From assembly GCA_046155885.1 (NCBI GenBank), contig JBJXFU010000007.1, positions 50,109-114,108 on the forward strand: a stretch of 64,000 nt of DNA, in the 5' to 3' direction. Under the pieces are notes generated by a model. It had not been told where the DNA came from. It saw only the letters and a program-made list of their open reading frames with translations, and did not search any database. The position numbers and the translations under genes are program-made. The DNA comes from JAOADN01 sp046155885 (GTDB lineage Bacteria > Pseudomonadota > Alphaproteobacteria > Rhodobacterales > Rhodobacteraceae). This document shows positions 24,014 through 31,696 of the stretch, piece after piece (the stretch's first letter is position 1; the number at the start of each line of letters is the position of its first letter).

Positions 24014-25100
24014 CTCGACCGAATCCGCGGCGGTGAAAATCTCGGACGTCACCGGGATCGAGGAAAAGTCGTTGTGGAAGAAGGTGATGGCGAGCCAGCC
24101 CTTCTGGGTCACTGTGGCGCTGCTGATCCTGTCGGTGGGGATCGGGCTTTACCAGCCGAGCTTCTTCACCCCCGCCAACATCGCCAACATAACCCGCAAC
24201 TTCGCCCCCTTCGGGATCATGGCCCTGGGCATGACCTGTGTCATCATCACCGGCGGGATCGACCTGTCGGTCGGCTCGATCATGGGGCTGGTGGCGATCG
24301 TGGCGGGGATGTTCCTGACCTGGGACTACAGCTGGTACACGGCCTTCACGATGGGGATGCTGGCGGGCCTGGCCTGCGGCGCGGTGAACGGGTTTTTCGT
24401 CGCTTACGTCGGCATGTCGTCCTTCGTGGTGACGCTCGGCATGATGTCGATCGCACGGTCGCTGGCGGTGGTCTTTTCCGGCAACCAGATGCTTTACCAG
24501 TTCGGCCATGACGCGCCGACGGTGAAGACGATCGGTCAGGCGAAGTTTCCGAGCGGACAGCCCGACAGCATCTTTCCACATTGGATCCCGGCCTTTTCGT
24601 CGCATTTCTGGGTGATGGTGATCCTGGCACTGATCGTCGGCTATGTGTTCATGCACCGGGTCTGGGGGAAGCATCTGTTCGCCATCGGCGGCAACGAGGC
24701 GGCGGCGCGGATGACCGGGGTGGACGTGGACCGGATCAAGTTCCAGGCCTATGTCTTCTCGGCCTTCTGCGCCTCGGTCGCGTCGCTTCTGATCCTGGGT
24801 TATTCCGGATCGGCGATCAACGCGCTGGGGCAGAGCTATGAGCTGCGGGTGATCGCGGCCACCGTCATCGGCGGGGCGAACCTTATGGGCGGGGCGGGCA
24901 CGGCCTATGGCGCGGTGATCGGCTCGGCGCTTCTGGAGGTGATCCGCAACGCCCTTCTGATGGCGGGGATCGATTCGAACTGGCAGGGCGCCTTCGTCGG
25001 CGGCTTTATCATTCTTGCGGTTCTTGTCGGGATGGAGACGCGCGGGCTGAGGCTTTCGGAAGCCTTCCGCAACGCGTTCCGGATCGGCAAGCGCCGGTGA
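24003..25100 (+). CDS. frcC: Sugar ABC transporter permease (FrcC/RbsC type)
   Basis: This 365-residue permease of the ribose/xylose/fructose group has about ten hydrophobic segments. The family signature GIMALGMTCVIITGGIDLSVGS is readable, along with IGGNEAAARMTGVDVDRIK, the loop facing the ATPase. It overlaps the ATPase gene and precedes the binding-protein gene by 44 bases. The order ATPase-permease-binding protein is the reverse of the more usual frcBCA order. Confidence 0.9.
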   Translation: MPSDSTESAAVKISDVTGIEEKSLWKKVMASQPFWVTVALLILSVGIGLYQPSFFTPANIANITRNFAPFGIMALGMTCVIITGGIDLSVGSIMGLVAIVAGMFLTWDYSWYTAFTMGMLAGLACGAVNGFFVAYVGMSSFVVTLGMMSIARSLAVVFSGNQMLYQFGHDAPTVKTIGQAKFPSGQPDSIFPHWIPAFSSHFWVMVILALIVGYVFMHRVWGKHLFAIGGNEAAARMTGVDVDRIKFQAYVFSAFCASVASLLILGYSGSAINALGQSYELRVIAATVIGGANLMGGAGTAYGAVIGSALLEVIRNALLMAGIDSNWQGAFVGGFIILAVLVGMETRGLRLSEAFRNAFRIGKRR

Positions 25101-25144
25101 GAAGACGACCCGCCAAAAGGCGGTTTTCAACCTGGGAGGACTAA

Positions 25145-26149
25145 ATGAGGAAACTTCTGGCTGCGTCCGCGCTCTTCGCGTCGGCAATGACCATCGGCTC
25201 GACCGCGATGGCCGAGAACATCTTCGCGCTGGTGCCGAAGAACATGAACAACCCGTTCTTCGATCAGGCCCGCGACGGCTGCATGAAGGCGGCGGCGGAA
25301 TCGAACGGCGCGTTCCGCTGCGAATACATCGGCCCCGGCGAGCATGGCGGCGGGGACGAGCAGGTGCAGATCGTCATGGACCTGATCGCGCGCGGCGACG
25401 TGAAGGGCATCGGCATCGCGGCGGCGAACGCGGCGGCGATGGCGACGGCGGCGCAGGCGGCCAAGGACGCTGGGATCCCGATCATCACCTGGGATTCGGA
25501 CCTTCTGGCCGACAACGCGGACCTGCGCGTCGCCTATATCGGCACGCACAACTACGAGATCGGCGTGAACCTCGCCAAGCTCGCCATGCAGATCAAGCCG
25601 AACGGCGGCACCGTTTGCATTCAGTCCGGCGGCGCCGCGGCGGCCAACCACAACGAGCGCATGCAGGGCATCCGCGACACGCTGGGCAACATGACCGGCA
25701 CCACCTCGCCGGGCGAGCGGCTGACCGGGCAGAATGGCTGGACCGAGGCCGATGGCTGCCCGCTGTACACCAACGACGACTTCCCGCTTTCGGTGCAGCA
25801 GTTCCAGGACTTCATGGCGGCGAACCCGACCGTCGATGCCTTCCTGCCGACCGGCGGTTTCCCGCAGTTCGTGCCGGACGCCAACCGCGCGGCGGTCGAG
25901 CCCTACAAGGCCGACATCGCCTCGGGCAAGCTGGCGCTGGTGGTGGCGGACACGCTGCCGGTGCAGATCGACCAGATGAAGGAAGGCCTGTCGGCCGGTC
26001 AGGTCGGCCAGCGCCCGTTCCAGATGGGCTATGAGGTGATGAAGGCCTTCCAGGCGATGGCCGACGGCGGCGCCGCGCCGGCCGACCCGACCTACACCGG
26101 GCTTGACGTCTGCACGCCCTCGACGGCGGACACCTGCATCGCGAAGTAG
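25145..26149 (+). CDS. frcB: Periplasmic sugar-binding protein of the ABC importer
   Basis: This 334-residue type-I periplasmic binding protein has a signal peptide that probably ends at AMA (residue 23). The mature part starts ENIFALVPKNMNNPFFDQARDGC, the usual sugar-binding opening. Three further cysteine-containing loops (FRCEY, GTVCIQS, DGCPLY) may form disulfides. GGGAGG precedes the ATG. A ribose, fructose or sugar-alcohol ligand is likely, but I cannot specify it. A strong terminator follows. Confidence 0.9.
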   Translation: MRKLLAASALFASAMTIGSTAMAENIFALVPKNMNNPFFDQARDGCMKAAAESNGAFRCEYIGPGEHGGGDEQVQIVMDLIARGDVKGIGIAAANAAAMATAAQAAKDAGIPIITWDSDLLADNADLRVAYIGTHNYEIGVNLAKLAMQIKPNGGTVCIQSGGAAAANHNERMQGIRDTLGNMTGTTSPGERLTGQNGWTEADGCPLYTNDDFPLSVQQFQDFMAANPTVDAFLPTGGFPQFVPDANRAAVEPYKADIASGKLALVVADTLPVQIDQMKEGLSAGQVGQRPFQMGYEVMKAFQAMADGGAAPADPTYTGLDVCTPSTADTCIAK

Positions 26150-26174
26150 GCGGGTGGACGGCTGAGTGATCGCG

Positions 26175-26206
26175 CGCCCGCCGGGGGGACCCGGCGGGCG
26201 TTTCGT
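26175..26206 (+). terminator. Rho-independent terminator of the sugar ABC operon
   Basis: A perfect 11-bp stem CGCCCGCCGGG/CCCGGCGGGCG with a 4-base loop (26175-26200) is followed by TTTCGTATT. It lies 25 bases after the binding-protein stop. Confidence 0.85.
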
Positions 26207-26226
26207 ATTCTGCGGGTCCAGCCGAC

Positions 26227-26778
26227 TCAGACGCCCAACGTCGCAATCGCCTTGCCGAGCCTCGGCAGCTTCGCCCGCTTCATCAGCGTCCGCATCGGCT
26301 GCGGCTGACCCGACAGCGCCTCGGCCTTCGCCCGGACTCGTTCGGCGACGGCGGCGACCGTGTCGGGGTGGTGCGACCAGAGTTCCCACAGGAAGCCGTC
26401 GGGGTCGCGGCGGGTCAGCCCTTCGGCGGCGAGCGCGGCGCGCGGGAAGTCGGCGGCGTTGAAGGTGACGATGGCGTCCGCGCCCGCGGTGATGGCGGCG
26501 GCGAGGACGTGGATGTCATCCTCGTCGGGCAGGTGCAGGCGGCGCAGGAGGGCGGCGTCGGGGGTGACCGAGGCGGCGGGGAAGCGTACCGCCAGCGTTG
26601 CCGCCTGCCCCCGCGCGATGGCTTCGTCTGCGGGGCTGAAGCGGCGGGCGGCGCGGGCCCATTCCTCGAGGATGCGGGGCGACCAGAGGGGGGTGTAGAG
26701 GCCTTCGGCCGCGACGCCGAGCAGGATTTCGCGCAGCACGGTGGGGAAGAGCACGCAGGCGTCGAGCAGCGCCTTCAC
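26227..26778 (-). CDS. PIN-domain protein (orphan)
   Basis: This 183-residue PIN-domain protein starts VKALLDACVLFP, with the first acidic active-site residue (Asp6). It later has PDEDDIHVLAAAI and DAIVTFNAADFP, matching the other PIN acidic positions. The start is GTG at 26778, overlapping the stop of the methyltransferase gene (GTGA). PIN proteins are usually RNases, and many are VapC toxins. No antitoxin-like partner is adjacent, so a toxin role is not supported. Confidence 0.78.
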   Translation of the reverse strand: MKALLDACVLFPTVLREILLGVAAEGLYTPLWSPRILEEWARAARRFSPADEAIARGQAATLAVRFPAASVTPDAALLRRLHLPDEDDIHVLAAAITAGADAIVTFNAADFPRAALAAEGLTRRDPDGFLWELWSHHPDTVAAVAERVRAKAEALSGQPQPMRTLMKRAKLPRLGKAIATLGV

Positions 26779-27986
26779 GGCTCGAGCCGGAAGAAAAGCG
26801 CCTTCAGGTAGCCCGATTCGGCCAGTTGCGGCAGCGTCGGGTGGTCGGGTGCGGCGTAGCCGGTGTGCAGAAGCTGCATCCGCCGCCCTGCCCGCCCGAT
26901 GCCGCGCGCCGAGGCGTTGCGGAACTGGGCCAGGTCGGCCGCGTGCGAGCAGGAGCACAGGCAAAGGTAGCCGCCTTCGGCGACGAGCGGCGCGGCGAGG
27001 CGGGCCACGCGTTCGTAGGCGCGCAGGCCCGCGTCGAGCGCGGGTTTCGAGGGCGCGAAGGCGGGGGGGTCGCAGATGACGAGGCCGAAGCGGCGGCCTT
27101 CGGCGGCCAGCGCCTCAATCGCGGCGAAGGCGTCGGATTTGCGGGTGGCGAAGCGGTCGGACATGCCGGAGGCGGCCGCGCCCTTCGACGCGAGGTCGAG
27201 GGCGGCGGCCGAGCCGTCCACCGCGAGGGCCGAGGCGGCGCCGGAGGCGAGCGCGGCCAGGGCGAAGCCGCCGACATGCGAGAAGACGTCGAGCACGTCC
27301 TGGCCGCGGGAAAGGCGGGCGGCGAAGGCGTGGTTGGCGCGCTGGTCGTAGAAAAGCCCGGTCTTCTGCCCGCCGAGGAGGTCGGCGAAGTAGGTGGCGC
27401 CGTTCATCGGCACCGCGACCGGGCCGTCGAGGGTGCCGGAGAGAAGGGCAGTTTCCTCGGGCAGGCCTTCCAGCGCGCGGGCGCGGCTGGTGCCGTTCTT
27501 CACCACGGTCGTGACGCCAGCGACCGCGTGGAGCGCCTCGGCGATGAGGGGGGCGTGGGTCTCGGCCCAGGCGGCGTTGGGCTGGATCACGGCGGCCTCG
27601 CCGAAGCGGTCGATGATCAGGCCGGGAAGGCCGTCGGCCTCGGCATGGGCAAGGCGGTAGTAGGGCGTGTCGTAGAGGCGGTCGCGGAGCGCTAGGGCGC
27701 GGGAGAGGCGCGCGGCGAGCCAGGCGGGAGTGACGCGGGCGGAGGGGTCGCGGTCGAGGACGCGGGCGATGATGCGCGAGGCGGGGTTGACGGTGACAAG
27801 GCCGAGGGGGGCGCGGGCGTCATCCTCGAGGAGGGCGAAGGCGCCGGGGCGAAGGGATTGCGTGCGGCGGTCGGTGACGAGTTCGTCGGAATAGACCCAA
27901 GGAAAGCCGTGGCGAACGGCCCGCGCCTCGACCTTGGGGCGGAGGCGGACGACCGGCAGATCGGAGGCGGGATCGGGGTCGGGCAT
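26775..27986 (-). CDS. rlmI: Class I SAM-dependent rRNA methyltransferase (RlmI-like)
   Basis: This 403-residue methyltransferase has an N-terminal PUA-like domain (VRLRPKVEARAVRHGFPWVYSDE), a central region and a C-terminal Rossmann methyltransferase domain. The SAM-binding stretch is VLDVFSHVGGFALAALASGA and the catalytic loop CDPPAFAPSK. This is the layout of the RlmI/YccW family that methylates a cytosine of 23S rRNA. ATG 27986 starts just before the PUA domain; the longer open frame to 28166 is Pro/Arg-rich and probably not coding. It is followed by the overlapping PIN gene. Confidence 0.87.
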   Translation of the reverse strand: MPDPDPASDLPVVRLRPKVEARAVRHGFPWVYSDELVTDRRTQSLRPGAFALLEDDARAPLGLVTVNPASRIIARVLDRDPSARVTPAWLAARLSRALALRDRLYDTPYYRLAHAEADGLPGLIIDRFGEAAVIQPNAAWAETHAPLIAEALHAVAGVTTVVKNGTSRARALEGLPEETALLSGTLDGPVAVPMNGATYFADLLGGQKTGLFYDQRANHAFAARLSRGQDVLDVFSHVGGFALAALASGAASALAVDGSAAALDLASKGAAASGMSDRFATRKSDAFAAIEALAAEGRRFGLVICDPPAFAPSKPALDAGLRAYERVARLAAPLVAEGGYLCLCSCSHAADLAQFRNASARGIGRAGRRMQLLHTGYAAPDHPTLPQLAESGYLKALFFRLEP

Positions 27987-28249
27987 CGGGGTCCTTCGGG
28001 CGGGCGGGCATGGCGGGCGAGCGCCGGGTTTGACCGGGATAGCGGCTGGTCGAGGCGGCGGAAAGGGGGGCGCGGGGGGAAGGGTCCCGGAAGACCCTTC
28101 GGGAAGCCCGTGCGCGGGCGGGTCGGCGCGCGGGCTGTTTGGGCGGCGTGGCCGTTCCCGTCTCACCTTCGCATCCGATTCGTGGCAGGATGCGCCGGAA
28201 GGCGGTCCGTGGCGCTTGCGGCGGAGTGGCCGGTTCCGGCGGGGCAGGT

Positions 28250-28278
28250 TTGTTAGCGCTAACGGAACGTGCTATGCG
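28250..28278 (+). promoter_or_regulatory. Promoter of edd-eda with LacI-type operator
   Basis: TTGTTA (28250-28255), a 17-bp spacer and TATGCG (28273-28278) lie 53 bases before the edd ATG. The perfect 12-bp palindrome GTTAGCGCTAAC (28252-28263) covers the -35 end and part of the spacer. Its central CG and half-site spacing are typical of LacI-family operators, and its position suits repression by blocking polymerase. Confidence 0.7.
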
Positions 28279-28331
28279 CCCCGCGACCCCGACTGATCCG
28301 CCCGCACCGACCAAGCAACGAGAGACCCGCC

Positions 28332-30137
28332 ATGCCGCTTCACCCCGCCATCGCCCAGGTCACCGACCGCATCCGCGCCCGTTCGGCCGCCACGCGCGGC
28401 CCCTATCGCGACCGGATGGCACGGGCGGCCGAAGGCGGGACGGCGCGGGCGCATATCTCTTGCGGGAACCAGGCGCATGCCTATGCGGCGATGGGCGCGG
28501 ACAAGGAGGCGCTGGCGGCGGGCCGGGCGCCGAACATCGGGATCGTCACCGCCTATAACGACATGCTGTCGGCGCATCAGCCCTATGAGGACTATCCCGG
28601 GCTGATCCGCGAGGCGGCGCGGCGCGCGGGGGCCACGGCGCAGGTGGCGGGCGGGGTTCCGGCGATGTGCGACGGGGTCACGCAGGGCCAGACGGGGATG
28701 GAGCTGTCGCTGTTCTCGCGCGATGTCATCGCACTGTCGGCGGGGGTGGCGATGAGCCACGCCTGCTACGACGCGGCGCTCTGGCTTGGCATCTGCGACA
28801 AGATCGTCCCGGGGCTGATCATCGCGGCGGCGACGTTCGGGCATGTGCCGTCGATCTTCGTCCCCGCCGGGCCGATGGTGAGCGGCATGCCGAACGATGA
28901 GAAGTCGAAGATCCGCAATGCCTTCGCCGCCGGTCTTGCGACGCGGGACGAGCTGATGGCGGCCGAGATGGCGGCCTATCACGGGCCCGGCACCTGCACC
29001 TTCTACGGCACCGCGAACACCAACCAGATGCTGATGGAGTTCATGGGCCTGCACCTGCCGGGCGCCGCCTTCGTCAATCCCGGCACGCCGTTGCGCGCGG
29101 CGCTGACGGCGGCGGCGGTCGAGCGGGCGGCCGCGATCACGGCGCTGGGCAACGAGTACCGCCCGGCGGGCGAGATCCTGGACGAGCGGGCGTTTGTGAA
29201 CGGCATTGTCGGGCTGATGGCGACGGGGGGCTCGACCAATCTGGTGATCCACCTGCCCGCGATGGCAAGAGCGGCCGGCATCACCCTGGAAACGCAGGAT
29301 TTCGCGGCGATCTCGGAGGCTGTGCCGCTGCTGGCCAAGGTCTATCCCAACGGGCTGGCCGACGTGAACCACTTCCATGCCGCAGGCGGGACCGGGTTCC
29401 TGATCGGCGAGTTGCTGGAGGCGGGGCTTCTGCACCCCGATGTGAGGACCGTCGCGGGCGACGGGCTGGCGCGCTATGCGCAGGAGCCGAAGCTGCGGGA
29501 GGGGCGGCTGGTCTGGGAGGACGGGGCGGGCACAACGCTGAACGACCGGGTGCTGCGGCCGGTGGGCGGGCCGTTTTCGGCCCAGGGCGGGCTGAAGGAG
29601 TTGTCGGGGAACCTCGGCAACGGGGTGATCAAGGTGTCGGCGGTCGATCCCGCGCGCCATGTGATCGAGGCGCCGGCGCGGGTCTTCCACAGCCAGCAGG
29701 AGGTCAAGGACGCCTTCAAGCGGGGCGAATTCACCGCCGACTGCGTGGTGGTGGTGCGTTTCCAGGGGCCGCGGGCGAACGGGATGCCGGAACTCCATTC
29801 GCTGACGCCGACCCTGTCGGTGCTGCAGGACCGGGGGCTGAGGGTGGCCCTGGTGACCGACGGGCGGATGTCGGGCGCGTCGGGCAAGGTTCCGGCGGCG
29901 ATCCATGTCTGCCCCGAGGCGGCCTGCGGCGGGGCGATCGCGAAGCTCAGGGACGGCGACCGGGTGCGGCTGGACGCGGCGACGGGGCGGCTGGACGTGC
30001 TGGAGCCGGGCTTCGCGGCGCGCGAGGCGGCGGTGGCGGACCTGTCGGGGAACGCCTACGGCAACGGGCGGGAGCTGTTCGAGCTGTTCCGGCAGACGGC
30101 GGGGCCTGCGACGAGCGGCGCCGGGGTTGTGGTCTAG
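28332..30137 (+). CDS. edd: Phosphogluconate dehydratase (Entner-Doudoroff)
   Basis: This 601-residue Fe-S dehydratase of the IlvD/Edd family turns 6-phosphogluconate into 2-keto-3-deoxy-6-phosphogluconate. Cluster cysteines and conserved stretches are present: PAMCDGVTQGQTGME, ICDKIVPGL, GTCTFYGTANTNQM, then MATGGSTNLVIHLPA and TDGRMSGASGKVPA. ATG 28332 gives the usual MPLHPAIAQVTDRI beginning. It is 25 bases upstream of eda, forming the classical pair. Confidence 0.96.
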   Translation: MPLHPAIAQVTDRIRARSAATRGPYRDRMARAAEGGTARAHISCGNQAHAYAAMGADKEALAAGRAPNIGIVTAYNDMLSAHQPYEDYPGLIREAARRAGATAQVAGGVPAMCDGVTQGQTGMELSLFSRDVIALSAGVAMSHACYDAALWLGICDKIVPGLIIAAATFGHVPSIFVPAGPMVSGMPNDEKSKIRNAFAAGLATRDELMAAEMAAYHGPGTCTFYGTANTNQMLMEFMGLHLPGAAFVNPGTPLRAALTAAAVERAAAITALGNEYRPAGEILDERAFVNGIVGLMATGGSTNLVIHLPAMARAAGITLETQDFAAISEAVPLLAKVYPNGLADVNHFHAAGGTGFLIGELLEAGLLHPDVRTVAGDGLARYAQEPKLREGRLVWEDGAGTTLNDRVLRPVGGPFSAQGGLKELSGNLGNGVIKVSAVDPARHVIEAPARVFHSQQEVKDAFKRGEFTADCVVVVRFQGPRANGMPELHSLTPTLSVLQDRGLRVALVTDGRMSGASGKVPAAIHVCPEAACGGAIAKLRDGDRVRLDAATGRLDVLEPGFAAREAAVADLSGNAYGNGRELFELFRQTAGPATSGAGVVV

Positions 30138-30162
30138 GGCTGGCAAGGGAAGGACTGGGGAC

Positions 30163-30804
30163 ATGACGCCTGCTGGAATGAGCATCGAAGCGGCGAGGGT
30201 CTGCGCGCTGGCTCCGGTCATCCCGGTGCTGATGGTCGATGACCTTGCCTCTGCCAGGAACCTCGCGCAGGCGCTTGTTTCCGGGGGACTTCCGGCGCTG
30301 GAGGTCACGTTGCGCACGGCCGTCGCGCTGGACGTGATCCGGGCGATGTCCGAGGTGCCGGGGGGGGTGGTCGGGGCGGGGACGCTGCTGACGCCTGCGG
30401 ACGTGAAGGCGGCGAAGGCGGCGGGGGCGCGGTTCGGCGTCTCACCCGGCGCCACCGACCGGATCATCGGCGCCTGCGAGGACGCGGGGCTGCCGCTGCT
30501 TCCCGGCGCGGCCACCGCCACGGAGATCATGGCGCTGCTGGAGAAGGGCTTCACGGTGCAGAAGTTCTTCCCGGCCGAGGCGATCGGCGGGGCGAAGGCG
30601 CTGGGCTCTTATGCCTCGCCGCTGCCGCAGGTGCGGTTCTGCCCTACTGGCGGGATCGGGCTGGCGAACGCGGGGGACTACCTGTCGCTGCCCAACACGC
30701 TCTGCGTGGGGGGAAGCTGGGTTGCCCCGAAGGCGATGGTGATGGCGGGCGACTGGGCAGGGATCCGGGCGCTCGCCGCCGGGGCGGCGGCGCTGACGCG
30801 CTGA
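30163..30804 (+). CDS. eda: KHG/KDPG aldolase
   Basis: This 213-residue aldolase splits KDPG to pyruvate and glyceraldehyde-3-phosphate. The catalytic Glu47 sits in LEVTLRT and the Schiff-base Lys134 in FTVQKFFPAEA; FCPTGGIG supplies the phosphate loop. ATG 30163 lies 25 bases after edd. The last 127 bases are also covered antisense by the C-terminus of the next (minus-strand) gene. Confidence 0.95.
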   Translation: MTPAGMSIEAARVCALAPVIPVLMVDDLASARNLAQALVSGGLPALEVTLRTAVALDVIRAMSEVPGGVVGAGTLLTPADVKAAKAAGARFGVSPGATDRIIGACEDAGLPLLPGAATATEIMALLEKGFTVQKFFPAEAIGGAKALGSYASPLPQVRFCPTGGIGLANAGDYLSLPNTLCVGGSWVAPKAMVMAGDWAGIRALAAGAAALTR

Positions 30805-31268
30805 TCCCGGCCGCGCCGTTCCCGGCCGAGCGCGGCCCGCAGCGCCCGGTGGGTGCAGGCGGCCCGGCGGATGGCGAGGGCGGCGAGGGCGAGGTGCAGG
30901 GCGAAGAGCAGCGCGACTGCGCCCGGGCCGGGCCAGGGGGCGGCACCGAGCGAGACCGCCGACAGGGTGGCGGCCAGCGCCGAGGCTCCGGCGGTGGCGA
31001 TCAGCGCGAACCGGGCGGCGTGGCGATGGCGGTTGCGGCGCATGTCGAGGATGTGCGCCATTCCTGCCCCGCTGCCACGCCCGGCGGCCACGACAGATGC
31101 CGCGACGGCCGAGGCCGCAGCGGCCGACAGCGCGGCGGCAGCCGCTGCGGCGGCGTGCGCACCCATGGCCGCCAGGGCCAGCGTCGCGGTGGCGCCGGGC
31201 AAGGCGAGCGTGGCGTAGATCAGGGCGAAGGCCCGTGCCGGGCGACTGGGACGGTCGGGGTTCTGCAT
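30678..31268 (-). CDS. Ala-rich integral membrane protein (hypothetical)
   Basis: This 196-residue protein has four likely hydrophobic segments (about 11-33, 35-60, 85-107 and 113-136) and an Ala-rich composition. Third codon positions are almost all G or C, as in real genes here. The C-terminal 42 residues are read antisense to the 3' end of eda and look less natural, so the functional protein may end earlier in evolutionary terms. No family recognised. Confidence 0.55.
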   Translation of the reverse strand: MQNPDRPSRPARAFALIYATLALPGATATLALAAMGAHAAAAAAAALSAAAASAVAASVVAAGRGSGAGMAHILDMRRNRHRHAARFALIATAGASALAATLSAVSLGAAPWPGPGAVALLFALHLALAALAIRRAACTHRALRAALGRERRGRDQRVSAAAPAASARIPAQSPAITIAFGATQLPPTQSVLGSDR

Positions 31269-31386
31269 CGCGGACCTGACTGACGGCCGCAGGACGGCGC
31301 GGCTACGGCACGAACCGTCTCCGCCGATCGGGGCAGGTTTCCGGCGTTCCTGTGGCGGGGCGAGAAGAATCCGGCGCCGTGGCCGA

Positions 31387-31674
31387 TCAGTCCCCGGTCT
31401 TTCCGGCGACGCGGGCCGCGCGCCCGCCCCGGCGCACCGGGTGTTCCGGCGCGGCGAGCCCGTCGCGGATCACGGCGGTCATCGGATGGGTGTCGTGGTC
31501 GGCCCGGGCGGCGTAGCCTTCGAGCAGCGCCAGCATCGCGCCGCGCGCGTCGACCCCGGCCTTCAGGCTCAGCGCCCAGTCGAGGAAGATCGACCGGCAT
31601 TCAGACGGCGTGATGCCTTCGATCGCGTAGGCCTCGCGCACCAGTCCCTTGGGGTCCGCCTCGGTGAAGTCCAT
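31387..31674 (-). CDS. Small conserved-looking protein of unknown function
   Basis: This 95-residue soluble protein begins MDFTEADPKGLVREAYAIEGI and contains the amphipathic SECRSIFLDWALSLKAGVD. ATG 31674 is preceded by AAGGAG, a strong ribosome site, and lies just downstream of glnE on the same strand (22-base gap), so co-transcription is likely. The last 20 residues are basic. No family recognised. Confidence 0.75.
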   Translation of the reverse strand: MDFTEADPKGLVREAYAIEGITPSECRSIFLDWALSLKAGVDARGAMLALLEGYAARADHDTHPMTAVIRDGLAAPEHPVRRGGRAARVAGKTGD

Positions 31675-31696
31675 GCCGGCTCCTTTCCCTTGCCGA

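Noticed and set aside
26227..26778. VapBC toxin-antitoxin system
   Set aside because: Only the PIN protein is present; no small antitoxin gene lies next to it.
28272..30554. A 760-residue minus-strand open frame across edd and eda
   Set aside because: It is antisense to two certain enzymes, has an Arg/His/Gln-rich composition and no recognisable motif.
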